Of a stretch of DNA of 34,446 nucleotides, positions 26,774-34,446 are shown piece after piece. How positions within the stretch are numbered: the stretch's first letter is position 1; each line of letters begins with the position of its first letter. The notes below the pieces were generated by a model, which made no database searches, was not told the DNA's origin, and saw nothing but the letters and a program-made list of their open reading frames with translations. The translations under genes and the position numbers were made by a program. This DNA comes from Prochlorococcus sp. AH-736-L23 (lineage in GTDB: Bacteria; Cyanobacteriota; Cyanobacteriia; PCC-6307; Cyanobiaceae), in NCBI GenBank assembly GCA_028141225.1, contig JAOIPS010000013.1, positions 1-34,446 of the forward strand, read 5' to 3'.

Positions 26774-27547
26774 ATGTTACCTTCAGACCTAGTTAATTAT
26801 AAAAAAAAATCTCGCAAAATCATTGCACTAACAGCATGGGACTCCATATCAGGATCTATTGCAGAACAAGCGAATGTAGATCTCGTACTAGTAGGAGATT
26901 CATTAGCAATGGTCTGCTTAGGATACAAATCGACATTGCCATTAACTTTAGAAAATATAATTTATCACACTAATGCTGTTTCAAGAGGATTTAAGAAGAA
27001 AATTGAGGAACAACCTTTGGTCATTTCAGATATGCCTTTTCTGACTTACCAATGCGGAGAGGATAAAGCTGTTGAGTATGCAGGAAAAATCATTCAGAGC
27101 ACTTATGCAAAAGCTGTAAAAGTAGAAGGAGCTGAACCAGAGATACAAAAAGTTATTTCTAGACTAATAAGGATGGGAATCCCTGTTATGGGGCATATAG
27201 GTCTTACACCACAAAGCTATCTAAATATTGGATTAAAAAAACAAGGAGAAAGCTTAGCAAGCCAAGAAAAAATTAAGAAAGAGGCTTCAATACTTCAAGA
27301 ATTAGGATGTTTTTCAATAGTTCTTGAACACATTCCTGATTTGCTTGCTAAAGAAATACAAAATTCTTTAACAATTCCCATAATAGGTATCGGTGCAGGT
27401 AATCATTGCGATGGGCAAGTTAGAGTTACTGCAGATTTGCTAGGCCTCAATGATGATCAACCGCCATTTTGCCAACCGATAATACAAGGAAAGAAATTAT
27501 TTAAGGATAAATTAAAAGAATGGGTAGACTATGAAAGACTTAATTAA
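26774..27547 (+). CDS. panB: 3-methyl-2-oxobutanoate hydroxymethyltransferase
   Basis: PanB makes ketopantoate, the first step of pantothenate and CoA synthesis, from the valine intermediate ketoisovalerate. The 257-residue barrel shows LTAWDSISGSIAEQA, the Mg-binding VGDSLAMVCLGYKSTLPLTL, ISDMPFLTYQ, AVKVEGA, MGHIGLTPQS and IIGIGAGNHCDGQV. All are typical. The start is ATG at 26774. Its final eight bases, TTAATTAA, also form the stop of hemW on the other strand. ilvC at 31418 feeds the same 2-keto acid pool. Confidence 0.96.
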   Translation: MLPSDLVNYKKKSRKIIALTAWDSISGSIAEQANVDLVLVGDSLAMVCLGYKSTLPLTLENIIYHTNAVSRGFKKKIEEQPLVISDMPFLTYQCGEDKAVEYAGKIIQSTYAKAVKVEGAEPEIQKVISRLIRMGIPVMGHIGLTPQSYLNIGLKKQGESLASQEKIKKEASILQELGCFSIVLEHIPDLLAKEIQNSLTIPIIGIGAGNHCDGQVRVTADLLGLNDDQPPFCQPIIQGKKLFKDKLKEWVDYERLN

Positions 27548-28763
27548 TCTCATCCCACCACCTAAACATAGAGACAAGAACTTGATTGCTTAGTTCCATA
27601 CCACTAGGCTCACTTAAAAAGAATCTATTCCCCTTTCTTACTAATAATCCACTTTCAAGAAATCTTTCCCATTTTTCAAGTAACTTACTGAAGTTGCTTT
27701 CAAATTTTTTGTTTTCCCAGTTTTGTTCTTGAAACAATTTTTTGATATCTACACCCTCTTTGAGTCTTAATCCCAACATTATTTTTTCATCAAGTTCTTT
27801 ATAGACAAACTCCTTATTAATTAGGGATGAATCTAAATTATATTTATTTTGTCTAATTACCCATTCTTTATAATCTTTACTAACTCTTGGTCTAGTTAAC
27901 TTTTCCCCCCAAGGTGAACTAGTGGAACCTTGACCAAAACTCCACCAACCTAAACCACTCCAATAAACTCTGTTATGTCTCGATTGATGTCGCGGAAGGC
28001 AATAGTTTGAGATTTCATATCTTGAATACCCTGAGTTTTTTAAAATTAAATGGGTTGATTCACTATTTCTAAAAGCTTCTTCATCACTAGGTAGTTTTAA
28101 TTTTCCTAAATTAAGTAATTTTTTAAAAACAGTACCATTTTCAATATTTAAATCGTAAATAGATAGATGCGGTGGTGAAAATGTTATTGCTTTTTTTAAG
28201 TCATCTTGCCATTCTTCAAATCCACTAAGTGGCAAGTTTTGAATTAAATCTAAACTCCAGCTTTTTATTGACCCAGAGTCATATTCTCTCTTCAACCATA
28301 TACAAGATTTTTCTGCATCTTCTCTCAAATGACGCCTTCCAGACTTTTGAAGTATCTGATTATTAAAACTTTGTACTCCGAGACTAAATCTATTTATCCC
28401 AGCATTTATGAATCCAAAGAGATCATCTTGAGTAAAACTAGCTGGATCAACCTCCATAGTGATTTCAGCACCATAGTCAATTCCATAATTTTCTTTAAAA
28501 AGATCAATTAATTCTTTGACTTGGGTTGGATCTAAAATTGATGGTGTACCACCTCCTACATAAATCGTCGACAGAGGTGATTTATGCTTAATTGACAATA
28601 TTTCTTTATGTAAAAATTGCAAATACTCTTTAACAGTTTTGCTTCCATAACCTTTTAATGTTTCAACATTGTTTCCTAATGGAATAACTGCAAAATCACA
28701 ATAAAAACATCTTCTGTGGCAAAAAGGAATGTGCACATAAGCACTTCTTGGAAACTTATTCAT
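27540..28763 (-). CDS. hemW: Radical-SAM heme chaperone HemW (HemN-like)
   Basis: The radical-SAM cluster is C15, C19 and C22 (HIPFCHRRCFYCDF). The next blocks are TIYVGGGTPS, EVDPASF and NRFSLGVQSFNNQIL, and the C-terminal HemN domain has YEISNYC. The N-terminal HemN extension with the extra Cys residues needed for coproporphyrinogen dehydrogenase is not seen, so HemW, a heme-binding protein, fits better than HemN. The 407-residue length agrees. The start is ATG at 28763. It diverges from the PIN/TRAM gene across 96 bases holding an inverted repeat. Confidence 0.9.
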   Translation of the reverse strand: MNKFPRSAYVHIPFCHRRCFYCDFAVIPLGNNVETLKGYGSKTVKEYLQFLHKEILSIKHKSPLSTIYVGGGTPSILDPTQVKELIDLFKENYGIDYGAEITMEVDPASFTQDDLFGFINAGINRFSLGVQSFNNQILQKSGRRHLREDAEKSCIWLKREYDSGSIKSWSLDLIQNLPLSGFEEWQDDLKKAITFSPPHLSIYDLNIENGTVFKKLLNLGKLKLPSDEEAFRNSESTHLILKNSGYSRYEISNYCLPRHQSRHNRVYWSGLGWWSFGQGSTSSPWGEKLTRPRVSKDYKEWVIRQNKYNLDSSLINKEFVYKELDEKIMLGLRLKEGVDIKKLFQEQNWENKKFESNFSKLLEKWERFLESGLLVRKGNRFFLSEPSGMELSNQVLVSMFRWWDEIN

Positions 28764-28797
28764 AATCTAAATTCATTTTTAAGCTCCAAAAAAATTT

Positions 28798-28824
28798 TAA
28801 GGATTGAAAAAAATAAAATCCTTA
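28798..28824. repeat. Eight-base inverted repeat in the hemW / PIN-TRAM divergent gap
   Basis: TAAGGATT (28798-28805) and AATCCTTA (28817-28824) are perfect inverted copies with 11 bases between. The sequence AAATCCT recurs about 25 bases on. It could be an operator or a weak hairpin; a T-run typical of a terminator is missing. Confidence 0.45.
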
Positions 28825-28859
28825 TTTACTCAATTAATAAATCCTAGTAGATTATAGAT

Positions 28860-29969
28860 ATGACAGATATCTTAGTATTAATTTTATTTGTATTGTCTGG
28901 GGCTGCTTCAGGATGGCTTGGTGTTGATCTATTGCCAGTAGACATCCTCAAACAGGTATCTAATGTGGAAGGTTTTAGAATTGTTTTATCAATAATTGGT
29001 TTTTTTGTAGGATTAGCAGCTGGTTTTGTATTTCTTCAACTAAGAAAGACTTTTCTTAATCAAATAAGAACAATGCCCACGGACTTACTAATAAGTAGGT
29101 CCGTTGGATTAATTTTAGGATTACTTGTTGCGAATCTCCTACTTGCTCCAATACTATTAATTCCCTTCCCTAGAGAAGTTTTTTTCGCGAAACCTTTAGC
29201 AGCCATATTAAGCAACATTTTCTTTGGAGTGCTTGGTTATAAGTTGGCAGATACCCATGGAAGGACATTATTGAGATTATTTAATCCAAATAACACTGAT
29301 GCATATCTAGTCAATGAAGGAATCCTTCCCGCTGCAAGTCCAAAAATTCTCGATACAAGTGTAATTATTGATGGAAGAATCAATGGCCTATTAAGTTGTG
29401 GCTTATTGGAAGGACAATTAATTGTTGCTCAAAGTGTAATTGATGAATTACAAACTTTAGCTGACTCAAGCAGTAATGAAAAAAGGTCGAAAGGCAGAAG
29501 AGGTCTCAAGTTATTAAAAGAATTAAGAGATTTATATGGGAGAAGACTTGTGATAAACCCAACAAAGTATGAAGGTAATGGGGTAGATGAAAAACTCCTT
29601 AAAATTACTGAAGATATGACAGGAACTTTAATTACGGCTGATTATAATCTTTCTCAGATCGCTGAAGTTAAAGAATTAAAAGTTATGAATTTGAGTGATT
29701 TGGTTATTGCTTTAAGGCCAGAAGTACAACCAGGAGAGTCACTTAATATAAAAATTGTGAGAGAAGGCAAAGAAAAAATGCAAGGTATTGGATATTTAGA
29801 TGACGGCACAATGGTTGTTATTGATGAGGCAAAGAATTTTGTGGGAAGCAGATTAGATATTGTCATCACAGGAGCATTACAAACTCCCACAGGAAGAATG
29901 GTCTTTGGAAAACTAATAAATAATCCTGAGTCAAACAAATCTTTTAAATCACCAGCGACACAGGGCTAA
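28860..29969 (+). CDS. Membrane-anchored PIN/TRAM domain protein (YacL/Ycf81-like)
   Basis: The 369-residue protein has about four N-terminal membrane helices (about 4-22, 40-60, 82-101 and 113-130), a PIN nuclease domain (about 160-285) and a TRAM domain (about 295-355). PIN acidic residues are visible: D165 and D171 in ILDTSVIIDGR, ELQTLAD, and D in LITADYNLSQIA. A TRAM domain with GIGYLDDGTMVVID follows. Proteins of this family (Bacillus YacL, plastid Ycf81) have no firmly established substrate; the PIN domain suggests RNase activity at the membrane. The start is ATG at 28860. It is followed by clpR after 31 bases. Confidence 0.88.
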   Translation: MTDILVLILFVLSGAASGWLGVDLLPVDILKQVSNVEGFRIVLSIIGFFVGLAAGFVFLQLRKTFLNQIRTMPTDLLISRSVGLILGLLVANLLLAPILLIPFPREVFFAKPLAAILSNIFFGVLGYKLADTHGRTLLRLFNPNNTDAYLVNEGILPAASPKILDTSVIIDGRINGLLSCGLLEGQLIVAQSVIDELQTLADSSSNEKRSKGRRGLKLLKELRDLYGRRLVINPTKYEGNGVDEKLLKITEDMTGTLITADYNLSQIAEVKELKVMNLSDLVIALRPEVQPGESLNIKIVREGKEKMQGIGYLDDGTMVVIDEAKNFVGSRLDIVITGALQTPTGRMVFGKLINNPESNKSFKSPATQG

Positions 29970-30000
29970 ATCTAGCTAGAATCAGTTCAATCTTAATTTT

Positions 30001-30672
30001 GTGATACAAATGACTGTATCTGCTCCTTATTACGGCGAAAACACCGTCATGAGGACCCCGCCCCCAGATCTCCCCTCTCTTTTACTGAAAGAGCGAATTG
30101 TTTATCTTGGTTTACCATTATTTTCAGATGATGATGCGAAAAGACAACTAGGAATGGATGTTACTGAGCTAATCATTGCTCAACTTCTTTATCTAGAGTT
30201 TGAGGATCCAGAAAAACCAATCTATTTCTATATCAATTCAACTGGGACAAGTTGGTACACTGGTGACGCAGTAGGTTTTGAAACGGAAGCTTTCGCTATT
30301 TGCGATACCATAAGCTACATTAAGCCTCCAGTACACACAATATGTATCGGACAAGCAATGGGTACTGCTGCAGTTATTCTTTCATCTGGCACCAAGGGAC
30401 AAAGAGCCGCTCTTCCACATGCTTCAATTGTTTTGCATCAACCTATAAGCGGGGCAAGAGGCCAAGCAACCGATATTCAAATAAGAGCTGAGGAAGTTTT
30501 GAAAAATAAAAAATCAATGCTGGAGATTTTATCTCGTAATACTGGAAAGACAATCGAAGAACTCTCAAAAGACTCTGACAGGATGAGTTATCTCAACCCC
30601 CAAGAAGCACTAGATTATGGAGTTATCGATAGAATACTCACAAGTCAAAAAGATCTCCCAAATAAAATTTAA
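30001..30672 (+). CDS. clpR: ClpR, non-catalytic ClpP paralog
   Basis: ClpR subunits assemble with ClpP3 into a mixed Clp protease ring in cyanobacteria. The fold and landmarks match ClpP ([43 protein letters not shown]). The Ser of the catalytic site is replaced: where ClpP3 has GLAASMGA, this protein has GQAMGTAA, with Gly121 at the Ser position. The extended SGTSWYTG-type loop is typical of ClpR. It starts GTG 30001; ATG 30010 ([11 protein letters not shown]) is an alternative that may be preferred. clpP follows 23 bases later, so the two are co-transcribed. Confidence 0.94.
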   Translation: MIQMTVSAPYYGENTVMRTPPPDLPSLLLKERIVYLGLPLFSDDDAKRQLGMDVTELIIAQLLYLEFEDPEKPIYFYINSTGTSWYTGDAVGFETEAFAICDTISYIKPPVHTICIGQAMGTAAVILSSGTKGQRAALPHASIVLHQPISGARGQATDIQIRAEEVLKNKKSMLEILSRNTGKTIEELSKDSDRMSYLNPQEALDYGVIDRILTSQKDLPNKI

Positions 30673-30695
30673 CACTCACAAAACTATTTAAAATC

Positions 30696-31307
30696 ATGCC
30701 AATAGGAACTCCAAGCGTGCCTTACAGACTTCCAGGAAGTCAATACGAAAGATGGGTCGATATATATACAAGACTAGGGGTTGAAAGAATTCTTTTTCTT
30801 GGGCAAGAAGTGAATGATGGTATTGCTAATAGCCTTGTTGCACAAATGCTTTATCTAGATTCTGATGACAACTCTAAACCTATCTATCTGTATATAAATA
30901 GTCCAGGAGGATCAGTAACTGCTGGCTTGGCAATTTATGACACTATTAAATACGTAAAAAGTGATGTAGTAACAATATGCGTAGGCCTCGCAGCCTCAAT
31001 GGGAGCCTTCCTATTAGCCGCTGGTACAAAAGGTAAAAGAGTTGCTTTGCCTCACAGCAGAATAATGATTCATCAACCCTTAGGAGGGACATCTCAACGC
31101 CAAGCCAGTGATATTGAAATAGAAGCTAAGGAGATATTAAGAATTAAAGATATGTTAAATATGTCTATGGCAGATATGACAGGCCAATCATTTGAGAAAA
31201 TTGAAAAGGATACTGATAGAGATTATTTTCTAAGTGCGGAAGAAGCAAAAAACTATGGCTTAATCGATAGAGTTATCACACATCCAAGCGAAGCAAATCA
31301 GTCTTAA
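30696..31307 (+). CDS. clpP: ATP-dependent Clp protease proteolytic subunit (ClpP3 type)
   Basis: Catalytic Ser101 (GLAASMGAF), His126 (IMIHQP) and an Asp near 176 ([11 protein letters not shown]) are present, so this subunit is active. It has 203 residues and the [14 protein letters not shown] start of cyanobacterial ClpP3. With ClpR it would form the mixed ring that pairs with ClpC. The start is ATG at 30696. ilvC follows 110 bases away, enough for a separate promoter. Confidence 0.97.
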   Translation: MPIGTPSVPYRLPGSQYERWVDIYTRLGVERILFLGQEVNDGIANSLVAQMLYLDSDDNSKPIYLYINSPGGSVTAGLAIYDTIKYVKSDVVTICVGLAASMGAFLLAAGTKGKRVALPHSRIMIHQPLGGTSQRQASDIEIEAKEILRIKDMLNMSMADMTGQSFEKIEKDTDRDYFLSAEEAKNYGLIDRVITHPSEANQS

Positions 31308-31417
31308 ATTTTCTAAATAAATATTTTAATTTTAATTTTTAAATTAATAATTTTTTGGTTTATTTACGCCTTTAATGTCTAAAATATTAATTATCAATTG
31401 CAAAGAAGCTACAACTA

Positions 31418-32407
31418 ATGACCCAACTCTTTTACGACACAGATGCAGATCTAAGTCTTTTAAATAATAAAACAATAGCGATTATTGGATATGGTTCACA
31501 AGGTCATGCACATGCCCTAAACCTTAAAGATAGCGGTATGGACGTAATTGTTGGATTATATAAAGGAAGTAAGTCTGAAAGCAAAGCTATTAGCGATGGT
31601 CTACAAGTATTTAGCGTTTCTGAAGCTTGCGAAAAAGCAGACTGGATTATGATTCTTCTCCCAGATGAGTTTCAGAAAGATGTTTACCTTAAAGAAATAG
31701 AACCAAACTTAAAAAAAGGAAAGATATTAAGTTTTGCTCATGGCTTCAATATAAGATTCGGACTTATCAAACCTCCTGGTTTTGTAGATGTTGTAATGAT
31801 TGCCCCAAAAGGACCTGGACACACTGTTCGTTGGGAATATCAGAATGGTCAAGGAGTCCCAGCATTGTTTGCAGTAGAGCAGGACTCTTCCGGAAATGCA
31901 AGATCATTAGCAATGGCTTACGCTAAAGGGATTGGCGGAACGAGAGCTGGGATTCTTGAAACAAATTTCAAAGAAGAAACAGAAACTGATTTATTTGGAG
32001 AACAAGCGGTTTTGTGCGGAGGATTATCAGAACTCGTCAAATCAGGCTTCGAAACTCTTGTAGAGGCAGGCTATCAGCCCGAACTTGCCTACTTCGAATG
32101 CTTACATGAAGTTAAACTTATTGTTGATTTAATGGTGAAGGGAGGCCTATCTCAAATGAGAGATTCCATTTCAAATACTGCAGAATATGGAGATTATGTA
32201 AGTGGTAAAAGACTTATTAATAGTGATACAAAGAAAGAAATGCAAAAAATTCTAAAGGATATTCAAGATGGAACTTTCGCTAAGAATTTTGTGGAAGAAT
32301 GCGATAAAAACAAACCCTTAATGACAAAATTAAGAGAAGAGAACTCAAAACATGAAATTGAGAAAGTAGGTAAAGGTCTGCGCTCGATGTTCAGTTGGCT
32401 GAAATAA
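31418..32407 (+). CDS. ilvC: Ketol-acid reductoisomerase
   Basis: IlvC makes 2,3-dihydroxy acids in valine and isoleucine synthesis using NADPH and Mg. The Rossmann block [19 protein letters not shown] is followed by the [25 protein letters not shown] substrate block. The catalytic acidic block is [45 protein letters not shown]. At 329 residues it is a class I (short) enzyme. The start is ATG at 31418, and its final 13 bases overlap the start of the cobalamin gene cobD/cbiB. It also supplies ketoisovalerate for panB. Confidence 0.97.
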   Translation: MTQLFYDTDADLSLLNNKTIAIIGYGSQGHAHALNLKDSGMDVIVGLYKGSKSESKAISDGLQVFSVSEACEKADWIMILLPDEFQKDVYLKEIEPNLKKGKILSFAHGFNIRFGLIKPPGFVDVVMIAPKGPGHTVRWEYQNGQGVPALFAVEQDSSGNARSLAMAYAKGIGGTRAGILETNFKEETETDLFGEQAVLCGGLSELVKSGFETLVEAGYQPELAYFECLHEVKLIVDLMVKGGLSQMRDSISNTAEYGDYVSGKRLINSDTKKEMQKILKDIQDGTFAKNFVEECDKNKPLMTKLREENSKHEIEKVGKGLRSMFSWLK

Positions 32408-33420
32408 ATTTATTTTTAATATTCCTTGGATCTATTGGTTTTGATTTATTAATCGGCGATCCAAGATTCCTAATCCACCCTGTTCAAGTCATTGGCTTTT
32501 ACATAAAAAAAATATCTGATTACCTCATAAATAATTTTGGAAAAAATGAAAATATATTGTTTTGGGGAGGTTTAATCGTAGCCATATCCACCATTGGAAT
32601 GAGTTTTGGTTTAGGTAAATTGATAGAACTAAGTTATGTGCAATCAAGAAATAATTTTTTTGGTGGATTGATAATTTTTTTTGGACTTTCAAGTTGTATT
32701 GCGACTAAGGGACTTATTACAAGTGTTATAGAGATTGCAGAGCTAATAGAACGCGAAGAAATTAATGACCAAAATAAAAGAATAATAAAAAAGAAGGTAC
32801 AAAGGATAGTAAGTAGGGATGTAAGTTCATCTTCTTTAGAACATCTTTTGAGATCAAGTACAGAGAGTCTTACCGAGAATTCTGTTGATGGAATATTTGG
32901 GCCATTATTTTGGATCTTTATGGGAATTTTTTTTATGAAATTTTCAATTTTTCTACCAGGGCCTTTATCACTTGGTTTTTGTTATAAAGCCATAAGTACT
33001 TTAGATTCAATGATAGGTTACAAATATGATTATTTTAGATATTTAGGTTTTTTCAGTGCAAAAATCGAAGATATTTTTACGTTTGTTCCCTCAAGATTAG
33101 TTTTGATTACATTACCTTTAGTTAGTCCCAAAATTAATGAGTATGGATCAATCATAAAAAAAAGCTATCTTGATGGTAAAAAATATGATTCGCCTAATGC
33201 CGGGATTTCAGAAGCTATATTTGCTTATATTTCTGGAATAACATTGGGTGGAAAAAGTAAATATAAAAATGAGATTATTAAAAAGCCAAAGATCAATGAG
33301 AATGGAGATAATTGCACTGGAGAGAAAATTAAATTAATTTGTCAGTTAATTTTGAGATTACAATTATTATGGATAATAATTTTTGTCTTAATTTTTTTTA
33401 TAATTTCGACTTTAATTTAA
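32395..33420 (+). CDS. cobD: Adenosylcobinamide-phosphate synthase (CbiB/CobD)
   Basis: This membrane enzyme attaches the aminopropanol side chain to adenosylcobyric acid in cobalamin synthesis. Family marks are [20 protein letters not shown] near the N-terminus, [46 protein letters not shown] and [13 protein letters not shown]. Several hydrophobic helices are visible across 341 residues. The start TTG at 32395 lies inside the end of ilvC, a 13-base overlap; no later start precedes the first conserved block. Prochlorococcus makes cobalamin with a pseudocobalamin-type lower ligand, so this step is expected. hli follows after 44 bases. Confidence 0.93.
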   Translation: MAEINLFLIFLGSIGFDLLIGDPRFLIHPVQVIGFYIKKISDYLINNFGKNENILFWGGLIVAISTIGMSFGLGKLIELSYVQSRNNFFGGLIIFFGLSSCIATKGLITSVIEIAELIEREEINDQNKRIIKKKVQRIVSRDVSSSSLEHLLRSSTESLTENSVDGIFGPLFWIFMGIFFMKFSIFLPGPLSLGFCYKAISTLDSMIGYKYDYFRYLGFFSAKIEDIFTFVPSRLVLITLPLVSPKINEYGSIIKKSYLDGKKYDSPNAGISEAIFAYISGITLGGKSKYKNEIIKKPKINENGDNCTGEKIKLICQLILRLQLLWIIIFVLIFFIISTLI

Positions 33421-33464
33421 TAATAAACTAGTTTTAAAATTACTAGAATGGACAATAAAACTCT

Positions 33465-33710
33465 ATGCAAGAAAACGGCTCTCCAATAGAAAATCAAAAT
33501 GATGATTTTACTGACATATCATCAACTGATAATGAATACTCAAAATGGGTAGACAATCAGGGAGATGAAGTAAAGAATGTTTTTGGATTTAATAGCAGTG
33601 CTGAACTTGTAAATGGTAGAGCAGCAATGATCGGATTCTTAATGCTCATATTAACCGAGTTAGTTTTTAGCGGCAGACCTGTCACTTCTTCAATTTTTGG
33701 TATTAATTAA
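33465..33710 (+). CDS. hli: High-light-inducible protein (HLIP)
   Basis: This 81-residue single-helix chlorophyll-binding protein has the HLIP motif: E47, N50 and R52 in SAELVNGRAAMIGFLMLILTEL, with the helix at about 53-68. A polar, acidic N-terminal tail of about 40 residues precedes it. HLIPs bind chlorophyll or carotenoid and protect photosystem II assembly and tetrapyrrole metabolism under stress. Light or stress control is expected but no operator was recognised. The start is ATG at 33465. A 5-base inverted repeat (CTAGT...ACTAG) lies upstream at about 33428-33446. The next gene starts two bases after its stop, so the two are coupled. Confidence 0.95.
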   Translation: MQENGSPIENQNDDFTDISSTDNEYSKWVDNQGDEVKNVFGFNSSAELVNGRAAMIGFLMLILTELVFSGRPVTSSIFGIN

Positions 33711-33712
33711 AA

Positions 33713-33925
33713 ATGGAAGCAAAAAAATCTAATCCAATAAAAGTATTCTTATACATATCTGTTTGGGTAATTATTTGGGGTACTATAGGATCTTTAGTCG
33801 ATTTTCCTCTATATAAAAATAAAATCTACTTAGAAGGAAGCATATATCAATATCTTACTTTCACAATTACAGCTGTTATTACATTTATATCTGCAAAGTT
33901 TTTTTATAAGAAAATTGATTTATAA
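33713..33925 (+). CDS. Small two-helix membrane protein, unknown, downstream of hli
   Basis: The 70-residue product has two hydrophobic helices (about 11-28 and 46-63) with a polar loop between (DFPLYKNKIYLEGS) and a basic C-terminal tail (FYKKIDL). The ATG is two bases after the hli stop, so it is almost surely co-translated with hli. I do not recognise the family. Coupling hints at a photoprotection or thylakoid assembly role, but the sequence does not show it. The last six bases overlap the convergent ORF at 33920-34177. Confidence 0.75.
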   Translation: MEAKKSNPIKVFLYISVWVIIWGTIGSLVDFPLYKNKIYLEGSIYQYLTFTITAVITFISAKFFYKKIDL

Positions 33926-34177
33926 AAACTTGTACCTAAATTTCTTAATAATTTTTGCTGGTTCTTTACTTTCATTTGACTCGTAAAGTATCCACTGATG
34001 AGTCTCAATATCATGGTCACAACCATAATTTCCAGATGGGTTATCGTAACTTGAAAGATATGATTGACAATTTTGATCTGCCTCAAAAGCAGAGTCATAA
34101 CCTGTTAGAAAATATATCAAAAATAGAACAGTTATCAACAAAAAAAATACTTGAGAAACTAAATTAAGTACTTTCAT
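33920..34177 (-). CDS. Small signal-anchored protein with a Cys pair, unknown
   Basis: The 85-residue product starts MKVLNLVSQVFFLLITVLFLIYFLTG, a signal anchor or signal peptide. A short polar domain follows, containing two cysteines (about 37 and 53) and HQWILYES. The Cys pair outside the membrane could form a disulfide. A basic tail (KIIKKFRYKFL) ends it. No homolog is recognised. Other-frame ORFs at 33955-34167 and 33904-34098 cover the same bases but have no helix or recognisable motif, so this frame is the better candidate. Confidence 0.6.
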   Translation of the reverse strand: MKVLNLVSQVFFLLITVLFLIYFLTGYDSAFEADQNCQSYLSSYDNPSGNYGCDHDIETHQWILYESNESKEPAKIIKKFRYKFL

Positions 34178-34235
34178 AAGATATTCTAAAATTTAAATAT
34201 ATCATCTAATAAAATATTTCGATCTAAAAATATAG

Positions 34236-34446
34236 CTAACGTCCAACATTAAATACAAAGTCATGGAATTCTTGATTCTTTAAATACAGGATGACTAGCA
34301 ATACTAAAATGATATTTAAGCCTATTACTATTGATCCAAAAATATTTATTTGTTTTTTGCCTGGCAAAGTGTAAGTAAATTTCTTGCCTTTAAGAAAACC
34401 AGCTAAGCCTTTTTTTTCTTTTATTTGAGTATTTTGATTATTATTC
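34236..34446 (-). CDS. Small membrane protein, 5' end cut off by the window
   Basis: Sixty-nine residues are visible before the TAG at 34238-34236. The visible part has a polar N-terminal stretch (NNNQNTQIKEKKG), then FTYTLPGKKQINIFGSI leading into one hydrophobic helix, and the end LKNQEFHDFVFNVGR. The start codon lies beyond base 34446. The ending looks like a conserved small protein of marine picocyanobacteria, but I can give no function. It runs in the same direction as the 33920-34177 ORF, 58 bases upstream of it. Confidence 0.65.
   Translation of the reverse strand, partial: NNNQNTQIKEKKGLAGFLKGKKFTYTLPGKKQINIFGSIVIGLNIILVLLVILYLKNQEFHDFVFNVGR

Noticed and set aside
33904..34167. Two other ORFs in frames opposite or shifted to 33920-34177
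   Set aside because: They have no membrane helix, no ribosome site and no recognisable motif; the 85-residue frame has a clear signal anchor.
1..34446. Search for CRISPR arrays, insertion sequences, phage genes or toxin-antitoxin pairs
   Set aside because: No spaced direct repeats, transposase, integrase, phage structural gene or paired toxin was seen on reading through.

Overview
The window reads as ordinary chromosome of a marine picocyanobacterium, most likely a high-light-adapted Prochlorococcus. The evidence is the very AT-rich base composition, the tight packing of genes, a nickel superoxide dismutase gene (sodN) with its maturation protease and transporter, a high-light-inducible (HLIP) gene, the cyanobacterial division protein Ftn2/ZipN, and a ClpR/ClpP pair. 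The species is inferred from gene content; no database search was run. I see no phage, insertion sequence, CRISPR array, toxin system or other island.

Layout, left to right. (1) 1-9375: the first codons of ffh, then ftn2, pdhA, a group 2 sigma factor, nnr, mnmA, lnt and an exported FKBP isomerase. (2) 9454-10958: the nickel module sodN-sodX, facing a His-rich nickel permease gene (sodT-like). (3) 10987-14240: a minus-strand run trmH-like, lpdA, trpC. (4) 14368-18805: murA, two overlapping tiny membrane ORFs on the minus strand, tRNA-Leu(CAA) abutting argD, and folC. (5) 18802-21431: a minus-strand pair, a CodA-like amidohydrolase followed by a GlcD-like flavin oxidase. (6) 21560-26617: tRNA-His, miaB, ddl, a conserved anchored protein, ftsQ, ftsZ. 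(7) 26632-28763: SRP RNA (minus), panB, hemW. (8) 28860-33710: PIN/TRAM protein, clpR, clpP, ilvC, cobD/cbiB, hli. (9) 33713-34446: small membrane proteins, the last cut by the window end.

Several products work together. FtsZ, FtsQ and Ftn2 belong to the same divisome, and MurA, Ddl and Lnt build the envelope around it. PdhA (E1 alpha) and Lpd (E3) are parts of one dehydrogenase complex. Ffh and the SRP RNA form one particle, with the two genes at distant positions. SodN, SodX and the permease form a nickel uptake, maturation and use module.

The points that most deserve a second look are small. Two conserved proteins (SodX and the TrmH-type methyltransferase) have conserved N-termini with no ATG, GTG or TTG in frame. 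A pair of unannotated 48- and 36-codon membrane ORFs overlaps by ATGA and has a strong ribosome binding site. argD starts five bases after a mature tRNA end. Several convergent gene pairs share palindromic stop codons. I do not see a convincing undescribed multi-gene system here.
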